This document shows, one piece after another, positions 6,001 through 14,135 of a DNA stretch of 19,927 nucleotides (the first letter of the stretch is position 1; each line of letters starts with the position of its first letter). The notes below the pieces were generated by a model. The model was not told the DNA's origin. It worked only from the letters and a program-made list of their open reading frames with translations, and ran no database searches. The translations under genes and the position numbers were made by a program. The stretch lies in assembly GCA_945906715.1 (NCBI GenBank), contig CAMDRK010000013.1:1-19927 (forward strand). The letters are read 5' to 3'. This stretch comes from Nitrospira lenta (GTDB lineage Bacteria; Nitrospirota; Nitrospiria; Nitrospirales; Nitrospiraceae).

Positions 6001-9000
6001 ATGTTTTTGTCACGTAGGCAGTTCTTAAAAGTTTCAGTGGGGACGGTCGCCGCAGTGGCCATCGCGGACAACGTCCTGGCGTTGACCGCACTCCAGCCGG
6101 TCATTGAAGTCGGGAATCCACTGGGGGACTATCCGGACCGGTCATGGGAACGCGTGTATCACGACCAGTACCGCTACGATTCGTCCTTTACCTGGGTCTG
6201 TTCTCCGAATGACACCCATGCCTGCCGCGTGCGGGCCTTCGTCCGCAACGGCATCGTCATGCGGGTCGAGCAGAACTACGACCATCAGACCTATGAAGAC
6301 CTCTATGGCAACCGCGGCACCTTTGCCCATAATCCCCGGATGTGCTTGAAGGGGTTTACCTTCCATCGCCGGGTCTATGGCCCCTATCGGTTGAAAGGGC
6401 CGTTGATGCGCAAAGGGTGGAAGGAATGGATGGACGCCGGCTCGCCGGAGCTCACGTCGGAAACGAAGCGCAAGTACAAATTCGACAGCCGCTACCTCGA
6501 TGATATGTTGCGCGTGTCTTGGGACACGGCCTTTACCTATGCGGCCAAGGCCATGATCATTATCGCCACGCGCTACAGTGGGGAAGCCGGAGCCCGTCGG
6601 TTGCGCGAGCAGGGGTATGCGCCGGAAATGATCGAGATGATGAAGGGCGCGGGCACCCGCACGTTCAAGCATCGTGCTGGGATGCCGGTCCTCGGGATCA
6701 TCGGCAAGATGGGGAACACCCGAATCAACGGTGGGGTCAATGCGCTGTTAGACAGCTGGATCCGGAAGGTCGGCCCGGAGCAAGCTCAGGGCGGCCGCTA
6801 TTGGTCGAACTATACGTGGCACGGCGACCAGAATCCTGCGCATCCTTGGATATTCGGCGTCCAGGGGTCTGACTGCGACCTTTCCGATATGCGCTTTTCT
6901 AAGCTGAACACGAGCTGGGGGAAGAACTTCGTTGAAAACAAGATGCCGGAAGCCCACTGGAAGCTGGAATGTATCGAACGGGGCGCCAGGATCGTAGTCA
7001 TTACGCCGGAATATAATCCCACTGCCTATCGGGCGGACTACTGGATGCCGCTCCGCCCCGCGTCGGACGGTGCGATTTTCTTGGGCGCCATGAAGATTAT
7101 CGTCGATGAGAATATGCACGATGTCGACTTCCTGAAGGGCTACACGGATTCGCCCATGCTCGTCCGTACCGATACCTTGCAGTTCCTCGACCCCCGCGAT
7201 GTGGTTGCCGACTATAAGTTTCCGGACTTCTCCAACAGCTACTCGGGTCGGGTACAATCCCTTAAGCCGGCTCAGGTTGAGAGGCTCGGTGGGATGATGG
7301 TCTGGGACCTCAATAAGAAACAGGCGGTCCCGCTGCACCGTGAGCTGGTCGGCTGGCACTATCAGAACAGCGGGATCGACGCCGCTTTGAACGGCACTTA
7401 TCGCGTGAAGCTGCTCAATGGGCGCGAAGTCGACGCGATGCCGGTCTGGCAGATGTACTTGGTGCATTTTCAGGATTACGATCTGGACACCGTCCATCAG
7501 ATCTGCCGGACGCCGAAGGATCTACTGGTCCGGTGGGCACGGGATTCCGGTTCGATCAAACCCGCCGCCATTCATAACGGCGAAGGCACGAACCATTACT
7601 TCCACATGACCATCAACTCACGCGGCGCCGCGATGGTGCTTATTGCCACCGGCAACGTGGGCAAGTTCGGCACCGGGCAACATACCTGGGCCGGCAACTA
7701 CAAGGCCGGAACATGGACGGCCACGCCCTGGTCGGGTGCCGGTCTTGCCGTGCATACAGGGGAGGATCCCTTCAACATCACCCTGGATCCAAACGCGCAC
7801 GGCAAGGAAATCAAGACCGCCTCGTATTACTACGGCGAAGAGGTCGGCTATTGGAACCACGGCGACACGGCCCTGATCGTCAACACGCCGAAGTACGGAC
7901 GCAAGGTGTTCACGGGCAAGACGCACATGCCGACCCCGAGTAAATTCCGGTGGGTCGTCAACGTGAACGTGCTCAACAACGCCAAGCACCATTACGACAT
8001 GGTCAAGAACGTCGATCCGAACATCGAGACCCTGATCACGCAGGACGTTGAGATGACTTCGGACATCAACCACAACGATATTGCCTTCGCCTGTAACACC
8101 TGGATGGAGTTCACGTATCCCGAAATGACTGTGACGGTCTCCAATCCCTGGGTTCAGATCTGGAAGGGCGGAATCCGGCCCCTGTACGATACCCGAAACG
8201 ACCTCGATACGTTTGCCGGCGTCGCGGCGAAGTTGTCGGACATGACCGGCGACCAGCGGATGAAAGACTACTTCAAGTTCGTCTACGAAAACCGGGTCGA
8301 TGTCTATGCCCAGCGAATGCTCGATGCCTCCAGCACCTTCTACGGCTACAGCGCCGACGTCATGTTGAAGTCGGAAAAGGGCTGGATGGTCATGGTCCGC
8401 ACCTATCCACGCGTGCCGTTCTGGGAAGAGACGAACGAGTCAAAGCCGATGTGGACCAGGACCGGTCGGTTCGAAAATTATCGGACCGAACCGGAGGCGA
8501 TCGAATACGGAGAGAACTTCATTTCGCACCGAGAGGGGCCTGAAGCGACCCCCTATCTGCCGAATGCCATCATGACCAGCAACCCCTATGTCCGGCCGGA
8601 CGACTACGGGATTCCGATTACGGCGCAGCACCATGACGACAAAACAATACGGAACATCAAGCTGCCGTGGCAGGAAATCAAGCGGCATGCGAACCCCTTG
8701 TGGGAGAAGGGGTACCAGTTCTACTGCGTCACGCCCAAGACCCGCCATCGGGTGCATAGCCAATGGTCCGTGAACGACTGGGTGCAGATTTATGAGTCGA
8801 ACTTCGGCGATCCGTACCGCATGGATAAACGGACCCCGGGGGTCGGCGAGCACCAGCTGCACATCAACCCGCAGGCGGCGAAAGACCGCGGGATCAACGA
8901 CGGTGACTACGTCTATGTGGACGGCAACCCGGTGGACCGGCCCTATCGGGGCTGGAAACCCTCGGATCCGTACTATAAGGTCGCGCGGCTCATGATCCGG

Positions 9001-9438
9001 GCCAAGTACAATCCGGCCTATCCGTATCATGTCACCATGTCGAAGCACGCGCCCTATGTGGCCACGCCGAAGTCGGTGAAAGGCCATGAGACGCGCCCCG
9101 ACGGGCGCGCCATCGCGGTGGATACGGGCTATCAGTCGAATTTCCGGTATGGGGCGCAGCAGTCCTTTACTCGGAACTGGTTGATGCCGATGCATCAGAC
9201 CGACTCCTTGCCGGGCAAACATGCGATCGCGTGGAAGTTCAAGTGGGGCTACCAGGTCGATCACCATGCCATTAATACGGTGCCGAAGGAATGTCTCATC
9301 CGGATCACCAAGGCCGAAGACGGCGGCATCGGGGCTCGTGGGCCTTGGGAGCCGGTGCGGACGGGCTTCACGCCGGGCCAAGAGAATGAGTTCATGATCA
9401 AGTGGCTCAAAGGCGAACACATTAAGATTAAGGTCTAA
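6001..9438 (+). CDS. nxrA: Nitrite oxidoreductase catalytic alpha subunit NxrA
   Basis: 1145 residues, the size of Nitrospira NxrA. It oxidises nitrite to nitrate at a bis-MGD molybdenum centre. The N-terminus is a clear Tat signal: SRRQFLK at 4-10, hydrophobic 11-30. The amino-terminal Fe-S site shows Cys67, Cys75 and Cys115 (PRMCLKG). The spacing between the first two (C-x7-C) differs from the C-x3-C of NarG, and the fourth ligand (possibly Asp60 or His54) is uncertain. Asp276 in NYTWHGDQNPAHPW is the likely Mo ligand, as in other type II enzymes. The protein carries a molybdopterin dinucleotide-binding C-terminal domain. GGAGGT lies 7 nt before the ATG; an earlier ATG at 5994 runs into a stop. 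It is followed by nxrB after 83 bp. Third positions are strongly C/G biased, as expected of a highly expressed gene. Confidence 0.96.
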   Translation: MFLSRRQFLKVSVGTVAAVAIADNVLALTALQPVIEVGNPLGDYPDRSWERVYHDQYRYDSSFTWVCSPNDTHACRVRAFVRNGIVMRVEQNYDHQTYEDLYGNRGTFAHNPRMCLKGFTFHRRVYGPYRLKGPLMRKGWKEWMDAGSPELTSETKRKYKFDSRYLDDMLRVSWDTAFTYAAKAMIIIATRYSGEAGARRLREQGYAPEMIEMMKGAGTRTFKHRAGMPVLGIIGKMGNTRINGGVNALLDSWIRKVGPEQAQGGRYWSNYTWHGDQNPAHPWIFGVQGSDCDLSDMRFSKLNTSWGKNFVENKMPEAHWKLECIERGARIVVITPEYNPTAYRADYWMPLRPASDGAIFLGAMKIIVDENMHDVDFLKGYTDSPMLVRTDTLQFLDPRDVVADYKFPDFSNSYSGRVQSLKPAQVERLGGMMVWDLNKKQAVPLHRELVGWHYQNSGIDAALNGTYRVKLLNGREVDAMPVWQMYLVHFQDYDLDTVHQICRTPKDLLVRWARDSGSIKPAAIHNGEGTNHYFHMTINSRGAAMVLIATGNVGKFGTGQHTWAGNYKAGTWTATPWSGAGLAVHTGEDPFNITLDPNAHGKEIKTASYYYGEEVGYWNHGDTALIVNTPKYGRKVFTGKTHMPTPSKFRWVVNVNVLNNAKHHYDMVKNVDPNIETLITQDVEMTSDINHNDIAFACNTWMEFTYPEMTVTVSNPWVQIWKGGIRPLYDTRNDLDTFAGVAAKLSDMTGDQRMKDYFKFVYENRVDVYAQRMLDASSTFYGYSADVMLKSEKGWMVMVRTYPRVPFWEETNESKPMWTRTGRFENYRTEPEAIEYGENFISHREGPEATPYLPNAIMTSNPYVRPDDYGIPITAQHHDDKTIRNIKLPWQEIKRHANPLWEKGYQFYCVTPKTRHRVHSQWSVNDWVQIYESNFGDPYRMDKRTPGVGEHQLHINPQAAKDRGINDGDYVYVDGNPVDRPYRGWKPSDPYYKVARLMIRAKYNPAYPYHVTMSKHAPYVATPKSVKGHETRPDGRAIAVDTGYQSNFRYGAQQSFTRNWLMPMHQTDSLPGKHAIAWKFKWGYQVDHHAINTVPKECLIRITKAEDGGIGARGPWEPVRTGFTPGQENEFMIKWLKGEHIKIKV

Positions 9439-9441
9439 GGA

Positions 9442-9513
9442 CGTGAATCGTGAAACGTGAATCGAACGAGATGATTGGCGTTGAACGAATAACGCGTAAC
9501 GAGTAACGAGGAG
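9442..9513. repeat. Short direct repeats filling the nxrA-nxrB spacer
   Basis: First part: CGTGAATCGTGAAACGTGAA-type units (9442-9464), related to the inverted repeat at 915-973. Second part: three adjacent heptamers TAACGCG, TAACGAG, TAACGAG (9490-9510), the last merging into the GAGGAGG ribosome site of nxrB. There is no stable terminator here, so nxrA and nxrB should be co-transcribed. Confidence 0.65.
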
Positions 9514-9521
9514 GAAACAAC

Positions 9522-10811
9522 ATGCCCGAAGTCTATAACTGGCACCTGGGACGGAAGATGCTGTATCCCTACGAGGAGCGGCATCCGAAGTGGCAGTTTG
9601 CCTTTGTCTTCAATATCAACCGGTGTTTGGCCTGCCAGACCTGTTCGATGGCGGACAAATCGACCTGGCTCTTCTCCAAAGGCCAGGAGTACATGTGGTG
9701 GAACAACGTGGAGACCAAGCCCTACGGCGGGTATCCTCAGTTCTACGACGTGAAGATCACCCAGCTCATTGAGCAGGTGAATCCAGGCGGCCAAGTGTGG
9801 AACGTCCGGGTGGGCCGGAAACACCATGCCCCCTATGGGGTGTTCGAAGGCATGACCATTTTCGACGCGGGCGCCAAGGTGGGTCAGGCGGCGATCGGGT
9901 ACATTCCGACGGACCAAGAGTGGCGGTTCGTGAATATTTATGAGGATACGGCGACCTCGATGCGGGCCCTGGTGGAAGGCATCGACAAGACCGGCTTCTC
10001 CCGGGACGAACCCTGGAAGATGACCGGCAGCAGTCTGCCGGAGCACGAGACCTTCTTTTTCTATCTCCAACGGATTTGCAACCACTGCACCTATCCAGGC
10101 TGTTTGGCGGCCTGCCCGCGGAAGGCGATCTACAAGCGACCGGAAGACGGCATTGTCTTAATCGACCAGAACCGCTGCCGGGGCTACAAGAAGTGCGTGG
10201 AACAATGTCCGTACAAGAAGCCGATGTATCGGGGCACAACCCGCGTGTCGGAGAAGTGTATTGCCTGCTATCCCCGGATCGAAGGCAAGGATCCCCTGAC
10301 GGGCGGCGAGCCGATGGAAACGCGCTGCATGGCCGCCTGCGTCGGCAAGATTCGGATGCAGAGTTTGATGCGGATTGGCGACGATGGCCTGTGGGCGGAA
10401 GACCGCTGGCATCCGCTCTACTACACGATTCGTGTGGAGCAGGTGGCCTTGCCCTTGTACCCACAGTGGGGCACGGAGCCGAACGGCTACTACATCCCTC
10501 CGCGCCATAGCCCGCGCGGCTATGCCCGTCAGATGTTCGGACCCGGCGTCGATAACGCCATTGAAAAGTATCTCGTCCCGAGCCGTGAATTGTTGGCGGT
10601 CTTGCAGCTCTGGCGCGCGAGCCAGCAGATCGTCTTCCGGTACGATGTCATCCCCGGCCCCAAAGTCTTTGAGACCCAGATCCACGGGAAACGGTTTGAG
10701 ATGTACAACGATACCGTGCTGGGCTTCAACAAGTCGGGGAAGGAAGTGGCCCGGATTCAGGTCGAGGAACCGATTTACATCCGCCCAGCGGAACGGGTCA
10801 ACTGGCTCTAA
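9522..10811 (+). CDS. nxrB: Nitrite oxidoreductase beta subunit NxrB, four Fe-S clusters
   Basis: 429 residues, the standard Nitrospira NxrB length. It wires electrons from NxrA to NxrC. Cysteines: C35/38/41; C186/189/194/198; C219/225/229; C246/249; C269/273. The first motif reads CLACQTCSMADK, with Asp45 where NarH has the fourth Cys. In the third, CRGYKKCVEQC, Tyr222 stands where NarH has the Trp that marks the 3Fe-4S site. KCIACYPRIEG and CVGKIR match NarH strongly. It has no signal peptide, so it is presumably carried out of the cytoplasm with NxrA by the Tat system. Its GAGGAGG ribosome site is excellent. A terminator follows after about 27 nt. Confidence 0.96.
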   Translation: MPEVYNWHLGRKMLYPYEERHPKWQFAFVFNINRCLACQTCSMADKSTWLFSKGQEYMWWNNVETKPYGGYPQFYDVKITQLIEQVNPGGQVWNVRVGRKHHAPYGVFEGMTIFDAGAKVGQAAIGYIPTDQEWRFVNIYEDTATSMRALVEGIDKTGFSRDEPWKMTGSSLPEHETFFFYLQRICNHCTYPGCLAACPRKAIYKRPEDGIVLIDQNRCRGYKKCVEQCPYKKPMYRGTTRVSEKCIACYPRIEGKDPLTGGEPMETRCMAACVGKIRMQSLMRIGDDGLWAEDRWHPLYYTIRVEQVALPLYPQWGTEPNGYYIPPRHSPRGYARQMFGPGVDNAIEKYLVPSRELLAVLQLWRASQQIVFRYDVIPGPKVFETQIHGKRFEMYNDTVLGFNKSGKEVARIQVEEPIYIRPAERVNWL

Positions 10812-10837
10812 GGGGTAGGGCGGCGACGGATTTACCG

Positions 10838-10872
10838 AGGGCGGAGTTCCTACAGGGACTCCGCCCTTTGTA
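10838..10872 (+). terminator. Intrinsic terminator after nxrB
   Basis: AGGGCGGAGT (10838-10847) pairs perfectly with ACTCCGCCCT (10858-10867) around a 10-nt loop, followed by a short TTTGTATT tract. It closes the nxrAB transcript. Confidence 0.88.
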
Positions 10873-11176
10873 TTGCCCCTTTCGGTGAATGATGGCATGC
10901 AGAGTGTGAACAGCAATCTTATACGTAGACCATCTGCCACAGTGTCTTCTTTCTTTTTAATCTAAAGTACCCCCCCCCTAGGTTTCAGCGCTAAAGGTGT
11001 GAGAATATTTATCCTAGATTGTGGAGGATCTTGGTGTGTGCTGTGGGGAACGAACCCACGCCCTCTGATTACGAGAGGCCTCCGAGTGTTGCATTTAGCC
11101 GATCCTGGAGTGTATAAAATTAGTCTAATTTATTGAGAAATCATCCTATTTTCCTGCAAGTTGGTGGTGAATTAGC
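10873..11176. other. Non-coding gap with three hairpins and a C9 tract
   Basis: No gene is supported. A run of nine C lies at 10970-10978. At 11043-11059 GTGGG and CCCAC enclose a 7-nt loop. At 11062-11078 CCTCT and AGAGG enclose another 7-nt loop. At 11080-11110 CTCCGAG can pair with CTGGAG. On the minus strand the first two resemble the T-arm (loop TTCGTTC) and anticodon arm of a tRNA. However, the base before the would-be anticodon is G, the variable region is too short and no acceptor or D-arm is present. It may be a tRNA relic or a small structured RNA. Confidence 0.35.
11089..11131 (+). promoter_or_regulatory. Candidate promoter and palindromic operator for the radical SAM gene
   Basis: TTGCAT (11089-11094), 18 nt, then TATAAA (11113-11118). 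Overlapping its downstream edge is a perfect 15-bp palindrome, AAATTAG-T-CTAATTT (11117-11131), placed where a repressor would block initiation. It lies about 45 nt before the ATG at 11177. Confidence 0.4.
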
Positions 11177-12958
11177 ATGAAGGTTTCGCTGCTCTTTCCT
11201 CCAACGTGGCACCCGTCACAGCCCTATCTGAGCCTCCCTTCGTTGACCGGGTTTTTGGTCCAGGGTGGCGTCACGAACGTCTCTCAGCGCGATCTTGGGA
11301 TCGAACTCCTCGACAGAGTGGTGACACATTCCTATGGAGTATCGCTCTATCAGGAGTTGGTCGATAAACAGCAATCACTTGAGCGGCATCGAATCGGAGA
11401 AACCGGACCGGGAAGTGACGAACATTTGGCGAGGGTAGTAGAGTCGCTGGACCGCTTTCCCTATCTCATTGACCGGATTGAGCCGGCCAAGGAGACCCTC
11501 CGCGGGGAGGGCTTTTACGACCTCGAATCCTATAAAGAAAGTCTCTTTCTCATCGACAAATGGCTGGAGCTGCTCTCCACACTCTATTTCCCGACCAGAT
11601 TGACAGTTGTCGACAATCAATTCGGTAATTATTCCATCTATTCATCCAAAGACCTGATGAAGATCATCAGGGATGAACTCCAGAACCCCTACATTCGGCT
11701 CTTTCGTGAGCAGTTTGTTCAGTCGATTGTCGGGGACCAACCGGACTTGATCGGCGTGTCCATTACGGCGACTTCACAGATTATCCCCGGCCTGACACTC
11801 TGTCGTTTGATCAAGGAAGCCGCTCCTGACATCCATTTGACGATCGGCGGCAGCATCTTCACCCGATTGGTGGACAACCTGCGCCGCTGCCCGAGTCTCT
11901 TCGATCTGGCCGACGATATTATCGTGTTCGAGGGCGAGACCGCGTTGCTCGAACTCGTCCATCAATTGGACGGGAAAAAAGATTTCAGTAAAGTTCCAAA
12001 CCTGATCTATCGCCAGAACGGGAAGATTACGGTCAACCAGCCGTTTTACTCTGAAAATATCAACCAGTTGCCGGCTCCCAACTACGACGGCTTCCCGCTC
12101 GGGCTCTATTTGTCGCCGGAGCCGGTATTGCCCGTGCAGTTTTCACGAGGCTGCTACTACAAGGATTGCGCGTTCTGCGCCCCCACGCTGGATCACCAGA
12201 ACTTCAGGCAGAAAGAACCGGGCCGGACTGTCGAGGAATTGGCATGGCTCAAGCAGCGGTATGGAGCGCAGCGTTTCTTCTTTACCGACGAGTGCGTGGC
12301 CCTCTCACCGGCGAAACGATTGTGCCAGCAGATCATCGACAAGAAGCTGGACATCAAATGGACTTGTGAGATGCGCTTCGAGAAACATCTGAGCCGTGAA
12401 CTCCTGGCGTCGATGCGGGATGCCGGGTGCCTGAAGATCGTGTTCGGATTGGAGTCTTTCAACCAGCGCGTGATGGACTTCATGAAGAAGGGGATCAAGC
12501 AGGAATGGGTGCGCCGCATTACCGACGATTGCATCGACCTGGGGATTGCGGTGCATTGCTACATCATTGTCGGGTTCCCGACCGAGAAGGAAGAAGAAGC
12601 CCGGGAGACGATGAATTTTATCGTAGAGAACGAGCGGCTCCACGGATTATACGGATTCTCTTGTCAGCCTTGCCTCTTCGATTTGGAAAAAGAAGCGCCG
12701 ATCATGAGCGATCCTGGCAGCTATGGAATCAGGCGGATCATGCGTCCATCGGCAGAGGATTTGAGCCTGGGATTTTTCTATGAAGTGACGGAAGGCATGA
12801 CGCCGGACGAAGCGGAACGTCTGTATCAGCACGTCTACGAAAAGGTCAGCGAAGTCGTGAGCGAGTTACCATTTAACTACTCGATGGCTGATGGACTGCT
12901 GTATATCGCACGGGCCAAGGCCCAGGAAGTGCGTGTGCCCCAGCCGACTGGGTCGTGA
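11177..12958 (+). CDS. B12-binding-domain radical SAM protein
   Basis: 593 residues. An N-terminal cobalamin-type Rossmann region runs to about residue 265, with LIGVSITATSQIIPG (191-205) and LTIGGSIF (221-228). The radical SAM core begins at 320 with the cluster ligands C326, C331 and C334 (GCYYKDCAFC). This is the C-x4-C-x2-C variant seen in several B12-radical SAM groups. Further marks are FFFTDEC, a Glu-containing LESFNQRV strand and IIVGFPTE. The family includes methyltransferases and ring-forming or decarboxylating enzymes; the substrate cannot be told. The central insert around 50-185 is not a recognised domain. GGTGG lies about 10 nt upstream of the ATG. The gene is 27 bp ahead of the membrane protein and probably in one operon with it and the TPR protein. 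Confidence 0.88.
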   Translation: MKVSLLFPPTWHPSQPYLSLPSLTGFLVQGGVTNVSQRDLGIELLDRVVTHSYGVSLYQELVDKQQSLERHRIGETGPGSDEHLARVVESLDRFPYLIDRIEPAKETLRGEGFYDLESYKESLFLIDKWLELLSTLYFPTRLTVVDNQFGNYSIYSSKDLMKIIRDELQNPYIRLFREQFVQSIVGDQPDLIGVSITATSQIIPGLTLCRLIKEAAPDIHLTIGGSIFTRLVDNLRRCPSLFDLADDIIVFEGETALLELVHQLDGKKDFSKVPNLIYRQNGKITVNQPFYSENINQLPAPNYDGFPLGLYLSPEPVLPVQFSRGCYYKDCAFCAPTLDHQNFRQKEPGRTVEELAWLKQRYGAQRFFFTDECVALSPAKRLCQQIIDKKLDIKWTCEMRFEKHLSRELLASMRDAGCLKIVFGLESFNQRVMDFMKKGIKQEWVRRITDDCIDLGIAVHCYIIVGFPTEKEEEARETMNFIVENERLHGLYGFSCQPCLFDLEKEAPIMSDPGSYGIRRIMRPSAEDLSLGFFYEVTEGMTPDEAERLYQHVYEKVSEVVSELPFNYSMADGLLYIARAKAQEVRVPQPTGS

Positions 12959-12985
12959 TGAGTCTGTCCATCAAGGGTATATAGC

Positions 12986-14110
12986 GTGATTGCCACGACG
13001 AATCCTACTATCGACCGGATTACAGGGAAGCTCAGCGATCAATCCCTGCTGTTTCAATATACGATCAAACTCGTCCTGCTCGTCTCCTTTTCGGAATTGA
13101 TCCTGTATCGGCTCGTGTCGCGGCTGGGGATGCATCTCAGCAAGCTGGCTCAGGAGCATGAGTGGATTATCCCGACCTTCACGGCATTGACGCAGATCGG
13201 GCAGTGGCTGCTCAATGTTGTGGCGATTCTGCTGTTTCTTGCCCTGAGTGTGGCTGGCATCAATCGGATGGCCGGTCGTGGATTTACAGGGTCGAACAAG
13301 ATCGTCATTCCCTGTGTTGCGCTTTTGTTGCTCCTCACGGTGGGTTTTTTGTTGGTTCCGCCCGCCTTCCTGGGGTCCGCGATTTATAACTTGGTGGCGT
13401 TGGTCGCGTTGATCTGTCTGATGGTGGAATACCTCTCCACCCACACTGAATGGTCGCATCGCGCGATGGGTATCACCTATCTCCTGGGGGTTGGGGGCTG
13501 GCTGTATTATCAGATCGTGTCCACCATCTATAGTTTCATTGGAACCGTGCAGGCTCCGCCTTTTGTGTATGAGGCGCATCGTGGGGGGGAAGGGCTCTTG
13601 GTCTTGTCCAGCATCCTGGTGATGTGGGCCTATGGACAGGGCGTTTCATTCCGTACCCGCAATCAGCGGCAACGCCGCCGCGCCATCTGGTTTTGGGCAA
13701 CCTCCGTATCCGTGTTTACAGCGATGCTGTTTTTAGATTACCTGCTCCATCGGTATGACCCTGCGATGGCCAGTAACATTCGTAAGGCTGCAGACGGCAT
13801 CGGGTGGATTTTTCAGTTCGGCATGGGCTACACGTTTTTCCTCCCGTTTGCGTTCTATCTGACAGGTTTGCTGTGCTGGTCGTATACGGTGATTAAGCTA
13901 CTCAATATGGGGCGTCTTGCCGGGTATGGTCTTGGGTTGATGTTTATTGCGGGGTATGCGCTCCTGTATTCGAATCTGACACTTATGGTGGTGCTCGGCG
14001 CCATGCTTTTGACCATGGACCGACAGCGGCGCGATACAAAGGAACCAGCGTCGGCAACGAATGCTCCCGTGGTCAGTACGCCGGATTCATTGGCTGGCGG
14101 ACACATCTAA
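12986..14110 (+). CDS. Polytopic membrane protein of unknown function
   Basis: 374 residues beginning at GTG, with AAGGG about 9 nt upstream. About nine or ten hydrophobic helices can be seen, roughly at 24-44, 62-92, 105-127, 131-150, 160-185, 202-220, 233-254, 274-305 and 311-344. A basic loop (RTRNQRQRRR, 223-232) probably faces the cytoplasm. The C-terminal 30 residues are hydrophilic. No catalytic motif, haem-ligand pattern or transporter signature was recognised. It sits between the radical SAM and TPR genes on the same strand with short gaps, so it may belong to the same unknown process. It could be an integral partner for NXR-linked electron transfer, but nothing in the sequence shows this. 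Confidence 0.82.
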   Translation: MIATTNPTIDRITGKLSDQSLLFQYTIKLVLLVSFSELILYRLVSRLGMHLSKLAQEHEWIIPTFTALTQIGQWLLNVVAILLFLALSVAGINRMAGRGFTGSNKIVIPCVALLLLLTVGFLLVPPAFLGSAIYNLVALVALICLMVEYLSTHTEWSHRAMGITYLLGVGGWLYYQIVSTIYSFIGTVQAPPFVYEAHRGGEGLLVLSSILVMWAYGQGVSFRTRNQRQRRRAIWFWATSVSVFTAMLFLDYLLHRYDPAMASNIRKAADGIGWIFQFGMGYTFFLPFAFYLTGLLCWSYTVIKLLNMGRLAGYGLGLMFIAGYALLYSNLTLMVVLGAMLLTMDRQRRDTKEPASATNAPVVSTPDSLAGGHI

Positions 14111-14135
14111 TAGACTTTTTACAACAGGAAATCAT

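Noticed and set aside
8440..9420. Long minus-strand frame of 326 codons within nxrA
   Set aside because: Codon-bias shadow of the strongly GC-ending nxrA gene, with an Arg/His/Pro/Val-rich composition and no domain.
11034..11114. Calling a tRNA gene on the minus strand
   Set aside because: No acceptor pairing, no D-arm, G instead of T before the anticodon position and a 2-nt variable region.
14061..14135. Longer N-terminus for the TPR protein
   Set aside because: It overlaps the end of the membrane protein gene, and the ATG at 14136 has better spacing and a ribosome site.
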